Source: Clostridium muellerianum (GTDB lineage Bacteria; Bacillota; Clostridia; Clostridiales; Clostridiaceae). Taken from it: a stretch of 64,000 nt of DNA. The DNA is taken from contig NZ_JABBNI010000014.1 of the NCBI RefSeq assembly GCF_012926525.1, positions 248,001-312,000 on the forward strand, read 5' to 3'. The notes under the pieces are model-generated. The model was not told the DNA's origin and did not search any database. It saw only the letters and a list, made by a program, of their open reading frames with translations. The translations under genes and the position numbers were made by a program. Below are positions 42,928 to 52,391 of the stretch, piece by piece; position 1 is the stretch's first letter, and each line of letters begins with the position of its first letter.

Positions 42928-44646
42928 TTATAATTTTATCTGCACTTCACTTTTTTTGTTCTCATCAAATAAAATATAACATTCTTTTTCTTCTAATAAA
43001 CTTTCATTAATATACTTTTCTATATCAATAAAAAATTTTTCTATATGATAATTACCAGATGATATTTTTTCATTTGCTATTTTTTCTTTAATGACTCTTT
43101 CTTCTTCTTTATTTCTTTCCCTTACTAAAAATTCAGGAATCCATTTTTTCTTATTAAATTTTAAATAATCATATTTTATTATTTCCTTTAATTTAGCGCT
43201 GTTTTCTTTAAGATTTTCTTCAATAAAATCTATAAAAACTTTATAATATTCTGCAGAAGATATATTTCTATTTAAATACCCTTTATCGTAAAAAAATTCT
43301 CCTAAACTCTCATAAAATTGAAAAGGTGTTTCGAATTTTGTAATAAAATAATTTAGTATGTTATCAAACTTTCTAGAATTGTAATATTTATCCAATACTT
43401 CTTCTACTCTTTTTAATATGATTATTTCGCTATAACTTATATCTTTTGTTTTAAGAATTTCATAAGGAGGATAAGGTGAATACACCATTCCCCATTTTGA
43501 AGCTTCTTCCTTCATAGGAGATCCTTTTAAAAGCTTTAAAAATCCCAGCTGTATTTCCTCTGGTTTTATAGAATAAACATCGTTAAAAGACTTTTTAAAA
43601 GATATAATGTTTTCTCCTGGAAGCCCTGCTATAAGATCTAAATGCTGTTTTATATTTTTAATTTTTTCAAGTTCTTCTACCTTCTCTTTTATATCTTCGA
43701 AATTCACATGTCTATTAATGTTACTTAAAATTTCATTATTTGTAGTTTGAACTCCTACTTCAAATTGTATTCTACCTTTTGGAGCATTTGCTAAAAGCTC
43801 TATTTCTTCATCAGTTAAAATATCTGCTGAAATTTCAAAATGAAAAGTAGCTTCTGTATGTAATTCTATTATAAATTTCCATATTTCTATTGCAAATTTG
43901 GAATTACAATTAAAAGTTCTATCAACGAATTTTATAAGTTTAGCTCCCTTATTTACTAAAAATTTTAATTCCTTCTTTATTCTATTTAACTCAAAAAATC
44001 TAACTCCATGAATTGTTGATGACAAACAATACTTGCAGTTAAATGGACATCCTCGTGAAGCTTCATAATATACTATTCTATTTTCTAAATTATCTTGATC
44101 GTTATAAGGAAAAATAACCTTATTTAAATCCATAAGATCTCTATCACCGTTAAAATAGACTTCTTCTTCTAATTTAAAAGTTAATCCTTTAATGCATTTG
44201 AGCTTTCTTAAAGCATCTTCATTATATTTTTCTTCTTTTGCATTTTCATATTGCAATTGCCAATTTATAAACTCTCTGTATGTTTCTTCACCTTCGCCTA
44301 CAATTACATATTCACCAGGATTTTCTTTTAAAAAATTCAAACTATTGTAAGATACCTCTGGTCCTCCATAAAGTATTTTTATGCTTGGATCAACGAGATT
44401 AATAAGATTTGCTAATCCCTGTATAAATTCTATATTCCATATATAGCAGGAAAAAGCTATTATATCAGGTTTTTCTTTTATGATTTCTTCTAATACTTTT
44501 CCCCTTCTGTCATTTATGGTAAATTCCCTAATTAAACAATCATAACTTAAATCTTTAGTATAAGCTTTTAAATATCTTACAGCCAAATTGCTGTGAATAA
44601 ATTTTGAATTAAGCGCTGTTAATAGTACTTTCATCTTTTTCTTCAT
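42928..44646 (-). CDS. B12-binding radical SAM protein (DUF4080 type)
   Basis: This protein of about 572 residues has an N-terminal cobalamin-binding domain (residues 1-130, with KILYGGPEVS and VIVGEGEETY) and a radical SAM domain whose CxxxCxxC cluster is in RGCPFNCKYCLSS (about 197-209). The C-terminal part is of the DUF4080 type. The reaction is unknown. Start choice: the ATG at 44646 is 3 nt after AGGAGG, and the one at 44634 is 15 nt after it, so neither is ideal. It overlaps the 3' end of the methyltransferase-like gene. Confidence 0.85.
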   Translation of the reverse strand: MKKKMKVLLTALNSKFIHSNLAVRYLKAYTKDLSYDCLIREFTINDRRGKVLEEIIKEKPDIIAFSCYIWNIEFIQGLANLINLVDPSIKILYGGPEVSYNSLNFLKENPGEYVIVGEGEETYREFINWQLQYENAKEEKYNEDALRKLKCIKGLTFKLEEEVYFNGDRDLMDLNKVIFPYNDQDNLENRIVYYEASRGCPFNCKYCLSSTIHGVRFFELNRIKKELKFLVNKGAKLIKFVDRTFNCNSKFAIEIWKFIIELHTEATFHFEISADILTDEEIELLANAPKGRIQFEVGVQTTNNEILSNINRHVNFEDIKEKVEELEKIKNIKQHLDLIAGLPGENIISFKKSFNDVYSIKPEEIQLGFLKLLKGSPMKEEASKWGMVYSPYPPYEILKTKDISYSEIIILKRVEEVLDKYYNSRKFDNILNYFITKFETPFQFYESLGEFFYDKGYLNRNISSAEYYKVFIDFIEENLKENSAKLKEIIKYDYLKFNKKKWIPEFLVRERNKEEERVIKEKIANEKISSGNYHIEKFFIDIEKYINESLLEEKECYILFDENKKSEVQIKL

Positions 44647-45193
44647 TTCCCTCCTGGATGTTTTTTTCTTTAGATATATCACCTTTTATTATATCCTTCT
44701 TTTTAGCTTTAATATAATAAACACCGTCTGAAACAGTACCCTCTATTACATTAAAGTAATTTTCTAAAATTTTAACTGTATTATCCTTAGAGTTATCTTT
44801 AAATATGTTTAAATCTCTAATTTTTATTTTCTTAACTTTATCCCCTGGAGTAGTTACATTTATATTTCCATTAAATATCTTTTTATAGCCTTTATCTATA
44901 TCCCATACATATAAAATTCCTTCTTTATTTAAATAATTATATATGTCTTTTATAAAACTTTTCTTGTTCATTTTAAACCATATGCTGCTAAAAGAAAAGA
45001 ATAAAATACAAATATCGTAAAAATTATCTCTTATGTTCGTTTCTTCTTCTTTTCCAGTTACGTAATCAATATTTATTTCTTCGTTTTCTTCTTTACATAT
45101 GTTATATATAATACCGCTGTTTTCAAAACCTATATCAAGAACATTTCCTTTAAAAATTTCATTCTTCATATTTAAATAAATTTCTTTTTTCAT
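44609..45193 (-). CDS. SAM-dependent methyltransferase-like protein
   Basis: This 194-residue protein has a class I methyltransferase outline: NVLDIGFENSG for SAM binding near residue 17, DICILFFSFSS near 60 and an INYLNKEGILYVWD-like strand near 90. The glycine motif is weak and the C-terminus is a charged tail (KEKNIQEGNEEKDE). It may have lost catalysis or act as a partner of the B12/radical SAM protein whose gene overlaps it. Confidence 0.6.
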   Translation of the reverse strand: MKKEIYLNMKNEIFKGNVLDIGFENSGIIYNICKEENEEINIDYVTGKEEETNIRDNFYDICILFFSFSSIWFKMNKKSFIKDIYNYLNKEGILYVWDIDKGYKKIFNGNINVTTPGDKVKKIKIRDLNIFKDNSKDNTVKILENYFNVIEGTVSDGVYYIKAKKKDIIKGDISKEKNIQEGNEEKDESTINSA

Positions 45194-45233
45194 ATAATCA
45201 CCACCTTCCTATATATTTTCTTCAAAAGAAAAA

Positions 45234-45260
45234 AAATTCCTCCAAATCAAGGAAGAATTT
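45234..45260 (-). terminator. Terminator of phospholipase C gene
   Basis: AAATTCCTCC and GGAAGAATTT pair (one mismatch) over the stop codon, and the minus strand continues with TTTTTTTTC. Confidence 0.55.
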
Positions 45261-45963
45261 TATATTTTCTAACTTCTTTGTAATAATTAACCATAAAACC
45301 TGCTGTAGTCCTTTGAGCTTCGTGCAATATAGCAACAGCTATTTTACCATACCGTTCATCTCTAGAGTGTATTGCCATATTTTTTATATAAGTACTATTG
45401 GCCATAATAGCATTGTTAACTATATAATCTTCTAAAGTATCATATATTACAGCACCTTCTTTGGCAATAAAAGAATAATCTGTCATTAATCTACTTATAA
45501 TCCATAATTCAAATTTTCTATGACTTTTTAAAAGTTTATTATTTACATGCTGTGGAACCGTGGTGTCTTGCACAAGATGGCAGGCAGCACCAAAATAGAA
45601 CAGAGCTTTAGATACATCTCCTGCATCAATATATGCCATTGATTTATTATAGTATTTTTTACATTCCGTTAAAGCATCTGAAAATCCATATAGTCCCTTT
45701 CCTTTAGATACATGATAAAAATGATTGGAACTTTTAAAATCCTGATCTGCCCAGGTTACCCCATTATTTATACTAACTATATGCTTTTTAAAAAAATTAA
45801 ATTCTTCTTCATATCCATCATTTTTTAATATTTCAATAGCCTGTATTATTATAAATTTGTGTACAGTACAATAAGTTTTTAAAAGCTTTTTTTTAAGAGG
45901 ATTAACTGCAAACATTATATGTTTTAATGCATTACCATAAGTACTTTCAAATCTTTTTTTCAT
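45247..45963 (-). CDS. Zinc-dependent phospholipase C-like protein without signal peptide
   Basis: This 238-residue protein matches the catalytic domain of clostridial alpha-toxin / Bacillus PLC, which cleaves phosphatidylcholine with three zinc ions. Likely zinc ligands are visible: WADQDF, NHFYHV, CHLVQDTTVPQH and SHRKFE. It lacks both a signal peptide and the C-terminal C2-like domain of alpha-toxin, so secretion and membrane binding are doubtful. It follows the sugar-dehydrogenase-like gene by 32 nt and is probably in its operon. A role in internal membrane lipid turnover is a guess. Confidence 0.8.
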   Translation of the reverse strand: MKKRFESTYGNALKHIMFAVNPLKKKLLKTYCTVHKFIIIQAIEILKNDGYEEEFNFFKKHIVSINNGVTWADQDFKSSNHFYHVSKGKGLYGFSDALTECKKYYNKSMAYIDAGDVSKALFYFGAACHLVQDTTVPQHVNNKLLKSHRKFELWIISRLMTDYSFIAKEGAVIYDTLEDYIVNNAIMANSTYIKNMAIHSRDERYGKIAVAILHEAQRTTAGFMVNYYKEVRKYKILP

Positions 45964-45995
45964 TTATACTTCTATCTCCTTTGTTTTTGTCAAAC

Positions 45996-47300
45996 TTAAT
46001 CTTTTTGAAATTTTAATAATATTATTATAGACATAACAGCAACTATTAATAAATATATATATATTTTTCTTTCTGCTTTGAAATTATTAGTAACATTCCC
46101 TTTTTCAATACTATATAAATATCCTTCTTTTTGGTCAAGTATTAATAAACCTTTTTTATTAAATTTTAAGCTGCAAACATCTCCTTTATTAAATTTAATA
46201 TTATCTTTAATACTTCCCGTACCATTAAATCTGCATAATTCTTTATTAATTATATCATAAAAATACATAGCATTTTTAATACCTAAAACTTCATTATTAT
46301 CTACTGCTAATGATTTTATACTGCTTACGGTTTTATGCTGATAAATTGGTGCTGGAGGATTTGTGGTTGGATGATTTTCTAATACAAATTGTATTGTAGA
46401 ACTTGATTTTCCTTTAAATTTAGGAGATGTAACAGGATCTCCTCCACTATAATCAGGCCATCCATACCAGTTCTTCTTTTTAATTTCATATATATAATCT
46501 GTATCTCCTTTAATAGGCCTTAATCCTCTATTTTCCATTCCACCTACTGCTGCTATTAATTTTCCATCACTAGTAAAATCCATTCCTGTTATATTTCTTA
46601 TTCCCCAGGCCATAGTTTCTATGTTACCAGTATTTAAATTGTATATTAGCACACTGGAATTACCTGGGAAATGTTGAGGGATTATTTGACCCTCTAAACT
46701 TTTTGTTTTATAACTTTGATATGCTCCGGTTTTAAATTCTCCAAAATTCAATCCTTTTAAGGTTATATCCTTAGGAGATATATCATGTGCATAGGGATTT
46801 TCTTTAACCCATTTATTATCCTCACCTATTACCCCTGAATTAGTAGCAGCTCCTACTGTTATATAAATATAGTTTCCTTTTATTCTTATAATACTGTTTT
46901 TATAATCTCCGTAATTAGGTATATCCCTAACTATGTCAAAAATTTTATTATTATTAATATCATAGCAATATATTTTTGTATCTGATGAAAAATATAATTT
47001 ATTATTAAAATATTCTATACTATTAATGTTTAAGTCATTACTTTTAAACAAGTAGTAACTCTTGCCGCTATCTTTTATAATTTGTACTTTATCTTTATAT
47101 GCTATGTAATAATTTCCCTGTTCATCCAAAGTAAAGTCCACTGCTGATTTTAACCCTTTGTATTCAATACTATATTTTAATTCTTTAATATTCATATTTA
47201 AATTTTTGAAATCATAATCCTTATAGTAATACTTTTTTAATACAAATATTATAAGAATCATGCAAAAAAACAATAACAAAATTTTAAATAAATTTTTCAC
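45996..47300 (-). CDS. Membrane-anchored glucose/sorbosone dehydrogenase-like beta-propeller protein
   Basis: This 434-residue protein has an N-terminal membrane anchor (about 5-22), a beta-propeller domain outside the cell, and a second hydrophobic helix at the C-terminus (about 410-428). Propeller motifs of the PQQ sugar-dehydrogenase superfamily appear as WGIRNITGMDFTSDGKL (about 237), GDTDYIYEI and NWYGWPDYSGGDP (about 285). Whether PQQ is bound is unknown, since clostridia generally do not make it. It heads the operon with the phospholipase C-like gene. Confidence 0.75.
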   Translation of the reverse strand: MKNLFKILLLFFCMILIIFVLKKYYYKDYDFKNLNMNIKELKYSIEYKGLKSAVDFTLDEQGNYYIAYKDKVQIIKDSGKSYYLFKSNDLNINSIEYFNNKLYFSSDTKIYCYDINNNKIFDIVRDIPNYGDYKNSIIRIKGNYIYITVGAATNSGVIGEDNKWVKENPYAHDISPKDITLKGLNFGEFKTGAYQSYKTKSLEGQIIPQHFPGNSSVLIYNLNTGNIETMAWGIRNITGMDFTSDGKLIAAVGGMENRGLRPIKGDTDYIYEIKKKNWYGWPDYSGGDPVTSPKFKGKSSSTIQFVLENHPTTNPPAPIYQHKTVSSIKSLAVDNNEVLGIKNAMYFYDIINKELCRFNGTGSIKDNIKFNKGDVCSLKFNKKGLLILDQKEGYLYSIEKGNVTNNFKAERKIYIYLLIVAVMSIIILLKFQKD

Positions 47301-47482
47301 TATATATCTCCTTATTAAATTTCTTTAAGATATATATATTTAAAAAATTTAATGTATATGTATGTTTTCCTGGTTATTTATTAAAACTTTCTTTACAAAT
47401 TCTATGTATTTTATAATATATAAATTATAAAAAAACATAAATACAGTATCAAAAGTTAAAAATTAAATCCTATAATTTAATA

Positions 47483-48046
47483 TTAATCTTGACTTGTAAG
47501 TACTACATGTTCTTCTTCAACAACAGAAAGTACTGTAAATATTTTAGAAATGCTTTCTTCATGAATTTCTTTTTCATATTTTCTATAGTATCCAACTGCA
47601 TGCTTTTCTCTTTGACAAGCTGCCGCAAGCAATTCTTCATCACTTTTACACTTTGAGTAATCCATTTTCCTAAGCACTGGCATTTCTTTGAGGTTACCTA
47701 TTTTTTTGTGAATTTTAGCATGCATATATTCTATGTTTGATAGAGCTTTAAACATTTTTTTAACCTCTTCATTTTTTGCCATAGATGAAGCTATTTTATA
47801 AAAGTCTCCATTAAAAACTTCTAACTTAACTGCATGATCTATTATTTTCAAAGCATTTTCATCTAATTTTTTTCTATCATATTTTATTTCTTCTCCATTT
47901 TCTATTAAATATTCCATTGGAGCGCCACAAAATGGGCAATATATTACATTTTCTTTATCGTTAGACTTCATAAATGCTTCTTCATTAAAATTATAATTTT
48001 TTTCATTTATTTGCATGCCACAAACAACACAAGTAATTCTACTCAT
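47483..48046 (-). CDS. Zinc-ribbon plus ferritin-like (rubrerythrin-type) protein
   Basis: This 187-residue protein has an N-terminal metal-binding pair (CVVCGM and CPFCGAP, about 5-42) and a C-terminal four-helix bundle with ExxH-type ligands in EYMHAK, REKHAVGY and VVEEEHV. It is rubrerythrin-like, but its metal site is spread differently, so peroxide activity is unproven. The ATG at 48046 follows AAAGGG; a longer frame to 48103 lacks a site. Confidence 0.7.
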   Translation of the reverse strand: MSRITCVVCGMQINEKNYNFNEEAFMKSNDKENVIYCPFCGAPMEYLIENGEEIKYDRKKLDENALKIIDHAVKLEVFNGDFYKIASSMAKNEEVKKMFKALSNIEYMHAKIHKKIGNLKEMPVLRKMDYSKCKSDEELLAAACQREKHAVGYYRKYEKEIHEESISKIFTVLSVVEEEHVVLTSQD

Positions 48047-48126
48047 AACAACATCCCTTTCCAAGTAACAATTTTTAATTTCAGTATAGCATAAAATAGG
48101 CATGATGTAACAGAACCTTTTAGCGA

Positions 48127-48171
48127 ACAGAGAACAGTAAAGGAAAAAAACTTACCTTCTCTGTTCTCTGT
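48127..48171. repeat. ACAGAGAACAG inverted repeat
   Basis: ACAGAGAACAG (48127-48137) and CTGTTCTCTGT (48161-48171) form a perfect 11-bp stem, with GGAAAAAAACTTACC between. It lies in the divergent gap between the ferritin-like gene and spoVB. It resembles short dispersed clostridial repeats, though I cannot confirm copies elsewhere. Confidence 0.5.
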
Positions 48172-48271
48172 CAATTGTCCTCCAAAAAATGCTTCGTATT
48201 TTTTTATTATACTTTCTAAATTAAAAGCATATATATAAATACTAATAATTTAATGTAAATGAGGTTTTATT

Positions 48272-49774
48272 TTGATAAGAGATAGATTTTTAAAAAATTC
48301 ACTTATAATGATATTATCCAATTTAATTACTGGTATTTTTGGTTTTACTTTTTCCATAATACTTTCCCGTAAAATGGGTGCTGAAGGCATGGGGCTTTAC
48401 GGATTAGTAATGCCTATATATGACCTGTTTATATGCCTTATATGTGGCGGTATGATAACTGCTATATCAAAAGTTGCAGCAATTTATTACAGTAAAAATG
48501 ACTTTAGAAATTTAAACAGATCTATAGATGCATCTATTTTATTCGATTCTGTTTGGTCCATTATAGTAATTTGCTGTGTATTCGTATCAGCTTCATACAT
48601 AAGCAATTATGTAATAGATGATCCTAGAACTATACACGCTGTACAAGTTTTTTGTCCAGCCATGCTTTTTATAGCACTTTCTTCAATATTAAAAGGTTAC
48701 TTTTATGGTGTTTCAGATATTAAAATTCCTGCTGTTATAGACATATGTGAAAAGTTTTTAAGGATAGTTATCTTTCTTACTATAGTAAATGCATTGTTTC
48801 TTAAAAAAGTTTCATCTACTGTTACAGCTGCATTTGTAACTTTAACATTAGGTGAAGGTATAAGTCTCATTTTACTTTATATCTTTTATAAAAAGAAAAA
48901 ATTAAAACTTGGGATTAGCTTTAATAATAAAGAGGACAAACTTCAGCTTTTGTTTAACATAATTATTATATCTTTTCCTTTATGTATAAATGGTTTTTTA
49001 TCTACAGGTCTATCTGCTATATCAGCTTTAATAATACCAAGAAGACTTGTAAGTTCAGGAATAGAATATGCTGTAGCTTTATCTATGATAGGTAAATTTA
49101 AATCTATGGCTTTATGTATAGTATTCTTTCCTATTACAATTGTGAATTCTATATCTACAGTACTTGTTCCAGACTTATCAGAAAAACTAAGCAGAAAAGA
49201 TTATTGGTCAATAGAAACTAGAATATCCCAAGTTATAAAAATTGCTTTTCTACTTGGAATTACTACCTTAATTATTTGTATAACTATTCCTAATGAACTT
49301 GGTAAGTTATTTTTTTTCAGAACAGATTTAGGATATTACATAAAGTTTGCTTGTCTTTGTGCACCAACTACTTATACTGCTGTTACCACTTTTGCAATAT
49401 TAAATGGATTAGGCAAACAAAATATTATACTTAGAAATTCATTAATTGTATCATTAGAAGAATTAATCATTTTATATACTCTTACAGGTATATCATATAT
49501 AAACATATATGGCTGTGGTATAAGCTTAATATTAACTTCTCTTACTACCTTAACTTTAAACTTGCATGAAATAAGAAAAAGCTTTAATATAAGCCTAAAT
49601 TTAAATGAATTATTAGTATACATTCTTTTAGGTATTTTCTTATATTTAATACTATCTATACTGTATATATTAATACCTTCTTTTATGTTTATATTTAAAG
49701 TTTTTTCCGTTATAATATGTGCCTTTTTAATGTGTTTAGTTTTTGCAATTTTGGTTATCAAAAAGATTTTTTAA
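48272..49774 (+). CDS. spoVB: Stage V sporulation protein B / MOP flippase
   Basis: This 500-residue polytopic membrane protein with about 14 hydrophobic helices belongs to the MATE/MurJ-like MOP superfamily that flips lipid-linked precursors. SpoVB is needed for spore cortex formation. Typical start MIRDRFLKNSLIMILSNL and the motif SRKMGAEGMGLYGLVMPIYD (about 30-50) support SpoVB over other polysaccharide flippases. It starts with TTG behind GAGGT. Confidence 0.85.
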   Translation: MIRDRFLKNSLIMILSNLITGIFGFTFSIILSRKMGAEGMGLYGLVMPIYDLFICLICGGMITAISKVAAIYYSKNDFRNLNRSIDASILFDSVWSIIVICCVFVSASYISNYVIDDPRTIHAVQVFCPAMLFIALSSILKGYFYGVSDIKIPAVIDICEKFLRIVIFLTIVNALFLKKVSSTVTAAFVTLTLGEGISLILLYIFYKKKKLKLGISFNNKEDKLQLLFNIIIISFPLCINGFLSTGLSAISALIIPRRLVSSGIEYAVALSMIGKFKSMALCIVFFPITIVNSISTVLVPDLSEKLSRKDYWSIETRISQVIKIAFLLGITTLIICITIPNELGKLFFFRTDLGYYIKFACLCAPTTYTAVTTFAILNGLGKQNIILRNSLIVSLEELIILYTLTGISYINIYGCGISLILTSLTTLTLNLHEIRKSFNISLNLNELLVYILLGIFLYLILSILYILIPSFMFIFKVFSVIICAFLMCLVFAILVIKKIF

Positions 49775-49918
49775 ATGTCACTTCGTATTATAATACAAAG
49801 TTATATTATGTATGATATCATATAAACTATAATTTATTAATTAACTATGTAAGACATATGAAAGAAAAATTCATTATTACAATTAAGAAAAGCTATTACA
49901 TAAGAAAGGAATATATTT

Positions 49919-50455
49919 ATGACTAATTATTTTGATTTAATTAAGAAACGTGAAAGTTGTAGGAATTATGCTGATAAACAGGTTGAAAATACAAAGCTAT
50001 TGGCTTGTATAGAAGCAGCTCGAATTGCTCCTTCTGCTTGTAATGGTCAGCCATGGAAGTTTATAGTTGTAAATAACAAAGAACTATCACCTAAAGTTGC
50101 AAAATGTCTTCAAGATCTTGTTATGAACAAATTTACAGATAAATGTCCAGCATTCATAATTGTACTAGAAGAAAAATCAGATATTAAAGCTAGAGTTGGT
50201 GCAGCAATTAAAAATCAAGATTATTCTTCTATTGATATTGGTATTGCAACTGCTCATCTATGCCTTGCTGCCACTGAACAAGGATTATCTACCTGTATTA
50301 TGGGATGGTTCAATGAAAAAGGCCTAAAAGATTTACTTCATATACCAAATTCTAAAAGAATTAGACTTGTAGTAAGTATTGGTTATTCTCAAGATAAGAA
50401 ACTTCGCAATAAAATACGTAAAAATATAGATGAAATTTCACAATTTATAGATTAA
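49919..50455 (+). CDS. Nitroreductase family protein
   Basis: This 178-residue FMN-dependent oxidoreductase has the RESCRNYADKQV start, the FMN-binding APSACNGQPWKF (about 37-48) and a second FMN segment LAATEQGLSTCIMGWF (about 115-130). It probably reduces quinones, nitro compounds or flavins with NAD(P)H; the true substrate is unknown. AAAGGAA precedes the ATG. Confidence 0.9.
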   Translation: MTNYFDLIKKRESCRNYADKQVENTKLLACIEAARIAPSACNGQPWKFIVVNNKELSPKVAKCLQDLVMNKFTDKCPAFIIVLEEKSDIKARVGAAIKNQDYSSIDIGIATAHLCLAATEQGLSTCIMGWFNEKGLKDLLHIPNSKRIRLVVSIGYSQDKKLRNKIRKNIDEISQFID

Positions 50456-50855
50456 CTTATAAAAACATATAAACAAATTTATTATAAATACTATTGTTAT
50501 TAATAAAATATAAGTTCATATACTTGATAGAATTTAAAATTCTTATTCTCTAAAAGGAGGTACAGTGTATCTGTATCTCTTTTTGTTTTTATTAAAATTC
50601 GAAATATTTGCATTAAATATATTTAATTATAATTATATTATAAATAAAAAAAGATGTAATATAATTGGATTATTATTCACATTATGTTACAATAAGTAAT
50701 GTAACATGCTTATATATTACATTTTTTTCAATACAATGACAGCAATAAATATAACTGGAAAACAAGTCAAACTACTTACTACACTATAAAATATAATTAA
50801 ATGTTTAAAACTTTAAGCATGAATTTTAAAGTTTAACTAAGAAGGAGTTGACATT
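50456..50855. other. 400-bp intergenic region with terminator and inverted repeat
   Basis: A terminator for the nitroreductase gene occupies 50552-50584 (AAAAGGAGGTACAG / CTGTATCTCTTTT). ATGTTAC (50684-50690) and GTAACAT (50701-50707) form an inverted repeat that may be an operator for the soluble chemoreceptor gene. No protein gene is seen. Confidence 0.5.
50552..50584 (+). terminator. Terminator of nitroreductase gene
   Basis: AAAAGGAGGTACAG and CTGTATCTCTTTT pair with a 5-nt loop, followed by GTTTTTATT on the plus strand. Confidence 0.65.
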
Positions 50856-52004
50856 ATGATTTCTAAAAAATCATTACCTGATTTAAAAGCATTAGCTGAA
50901 TTTGAATCAAATCTTATACCTGGCGGCGTTGTATACGGAACTATAGAAGGAGATACAATGACCTGGGTAAAATATTCTGATGGCCTTGATCTTGATGTAT
51001 TTTATGTTGGACTTAAACTTGATAAAAATAGTACAACTATGACTGCTATTAGAGAAAAGAAAATTATGTACCAGGATGTTCCGCGTTCCGTTTATGGTAC
51101 TAGATTAAAAATTGCTTCCATTCCAATTATAGACGAAGAAGGTAACTCAATAGGTGCTTTTTCCATGGCAATTCCTAGACTGCATCCTGTTGTAAAAGCA
51201 TTTCCTGACTTTGCACCAATGTTATCTGAAATGTTTTCCGAAGGTGTTCAACTAAGATTAACAGATTTGAATAAATTTGTAGCTACCCAATCATCTCAAA
51301 AATTTGACATACCTTCTTTAAAAAAAGGCATTGATCTTAGTGAAAATCTTATTGAAAGTAGAGTAATAAAATCAAAGAAAACCGAAACACAGGAAATAGA
51401 TGCTTTAGAATATGGAGTTCCAATTAGAGTATCAGCCTATCCATTATTTGATGACGATACTAATGAAGTAGTAGGTACATTTAGTGTTACTACTCCAAAA
51501 GAAGTTGCCTCAACTTTACGTAGTATGTCTGCTAATCTAGAAAATAATCTTACTGGAATATCTTCAACTATCCAGGAACTAGCAGCTTCTGCATCTGAAA
51601 TACATGCTAATCAGCAAAATCTTAATGATACCATTAATGAAATAACTGCTTTATCAGAGAAAATTAATGAAGTATCAAGTTTTATAAAGGATATTGCTGA
51701 TGAAACTAAAATGCTTGGCTTAAATGCTTCAATAGAAGCAGCAAGAGCTGGGGAATATGGAAGGGGTTTTGGAGTTGTTGCTAAGGAAATTGGAAGATTA
51801 TCTGAGCAATCAAAGAATACAATACCTAAAATTACAAAACTAACACAGGATATAATGGCAAAAGTAGAGGCGTCAAATAAAAAAAGTGAAAGCTCTTTAT
51901 CAGCCAGTCAGGAACAAGCAGCTGCTACAGAAGAAATTACAGCAAGCATAGAAGAAATAACCTCTACATCTGAAGAATTGAATAAAATTGCACATAGTCT
52001 TTAA
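50856..52004 (+). CDS. Soluble methyl-accepting chemotaxis protein with tandem sensor modules
   Basis: This 382-residue chemoreceptor has no membrane segment. Two related sensor units follow one another: IASIPIIDEEGNSIGAFSMA (about 85-105) and VSAYPLFDDDTNEVVGTFSV (about 190-210). A shortened signalling hairpin ends in GLNASIEAARAGEYGRGFGVV (core shown partly) and EQAAATEEITASIEE. It would sense a cytosolic ligand. AAGGAG precedes the ATG. The signalling coil is shorter than in the membrane receptor at 17 kb, so it may pair with a different array or act as an adaptor. Confidence 0.85.
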   Translation: MISKKSLPDLKALAEFESNLIPGGVVYGTIEGDTMTWVKYSDGLDLDVFYVGLKLDKNSTTMTAIREKKIMYQDVPRSVYGTRLKIASIPIIDEEGNSIGAFSMAIPRLHPVVKAFPDFAPMLSEMFSEGVQLRLTDLNKFVATQSSQKFDIPSLKKGIDLSENLIESRVIKSKKTETQEIDALEYGVPIRVSAYPLFDDDTNEVVGTFSVTTPKEVASTLRSMSANLENNLTGISSTIQELAASASEIHANQQNLNDTINEITALSEKINEVSSFIKDIADETKMLGLNASIEAARAGEYGRGFGVVAKEIGRLSEQSKNTIPKITKLTQDIMAKVEASNKKSESSLSASQEQAAATEEITASIEEITSTSEELNKIAHSL

Positions 52005-52052
52005 TCTTTTTACATATAAAAATCCTGCAAAAACTTTTTATATGCTGAATAA

Positions 52053-52120
52053 AAAGTGCTCTTTTTGGGGCAATAACTTCTATAATGAAATTTAAACGTT
52101 TTGCCAAAAAAGAGCGCCTT
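52053..52120 (+). terminator. Terminator of soluble chemoreceptor gene
   Basis: GCTCTTTTTGGGGCAA and TTGCCAAAAAAGAGC pair around a 27-nt loop and are followed by a run of seven T on the plus strand. It lies between this gene and the decayed response-regulator gene on the other strand. Confidence 0.65.
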
Positions 52121-52161
52121 TTTTTACCTTGTCATCATTTCCAATTTTGTAATTAATAAAA

Positions 52162-52380
52162 CTAACCTTCAAGTCTATATCCAATTTTTAAAACTTTTTT
52201 TATACTATCTTTTAGATCTAATTTTCTCTAAGTCTTTACGCATAATTATCTACTGTCCTTATTCCTACTGGATAATCATACCCCCGTGCTTTTTTCAGGA
52301 TTTGATCTTTGTAAAGAGTCATGTTTGTATTTTTAATAAATATCTTGATCAATTACATCATATACTAAAATTTTCTTCAC
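52162..52380 (-). pseudogene. Decayed OmpR/PhoB-type response regulator
   Basis: Leftward from a GTG at 52380 (AAAGG site upstream) the frame starts KKILVYDVIDQDIY, like a receiver-domain start, then jumps to the winged-helix end: IFIKNTNMTLYKDQILKKAR, GYDY, RTVDNYA, an in-frame stop, RLREN and, after a frameshift, DLKDSIKKVLKIGYRLEG. This closely parallels the intact regulator at 58686 (DQILEKIWGYDY ... RTVDIHVQRLRE). About 150 codons of the receiver are missing. It follows the lipoprotein gene by 11 nt, so it was once the downstream partner of the kinase at 53-54 kb or a duplicate of the intact regulator. Confidence 0.8.
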
Positions 52381-52391
52381 TTACCTTTCCC

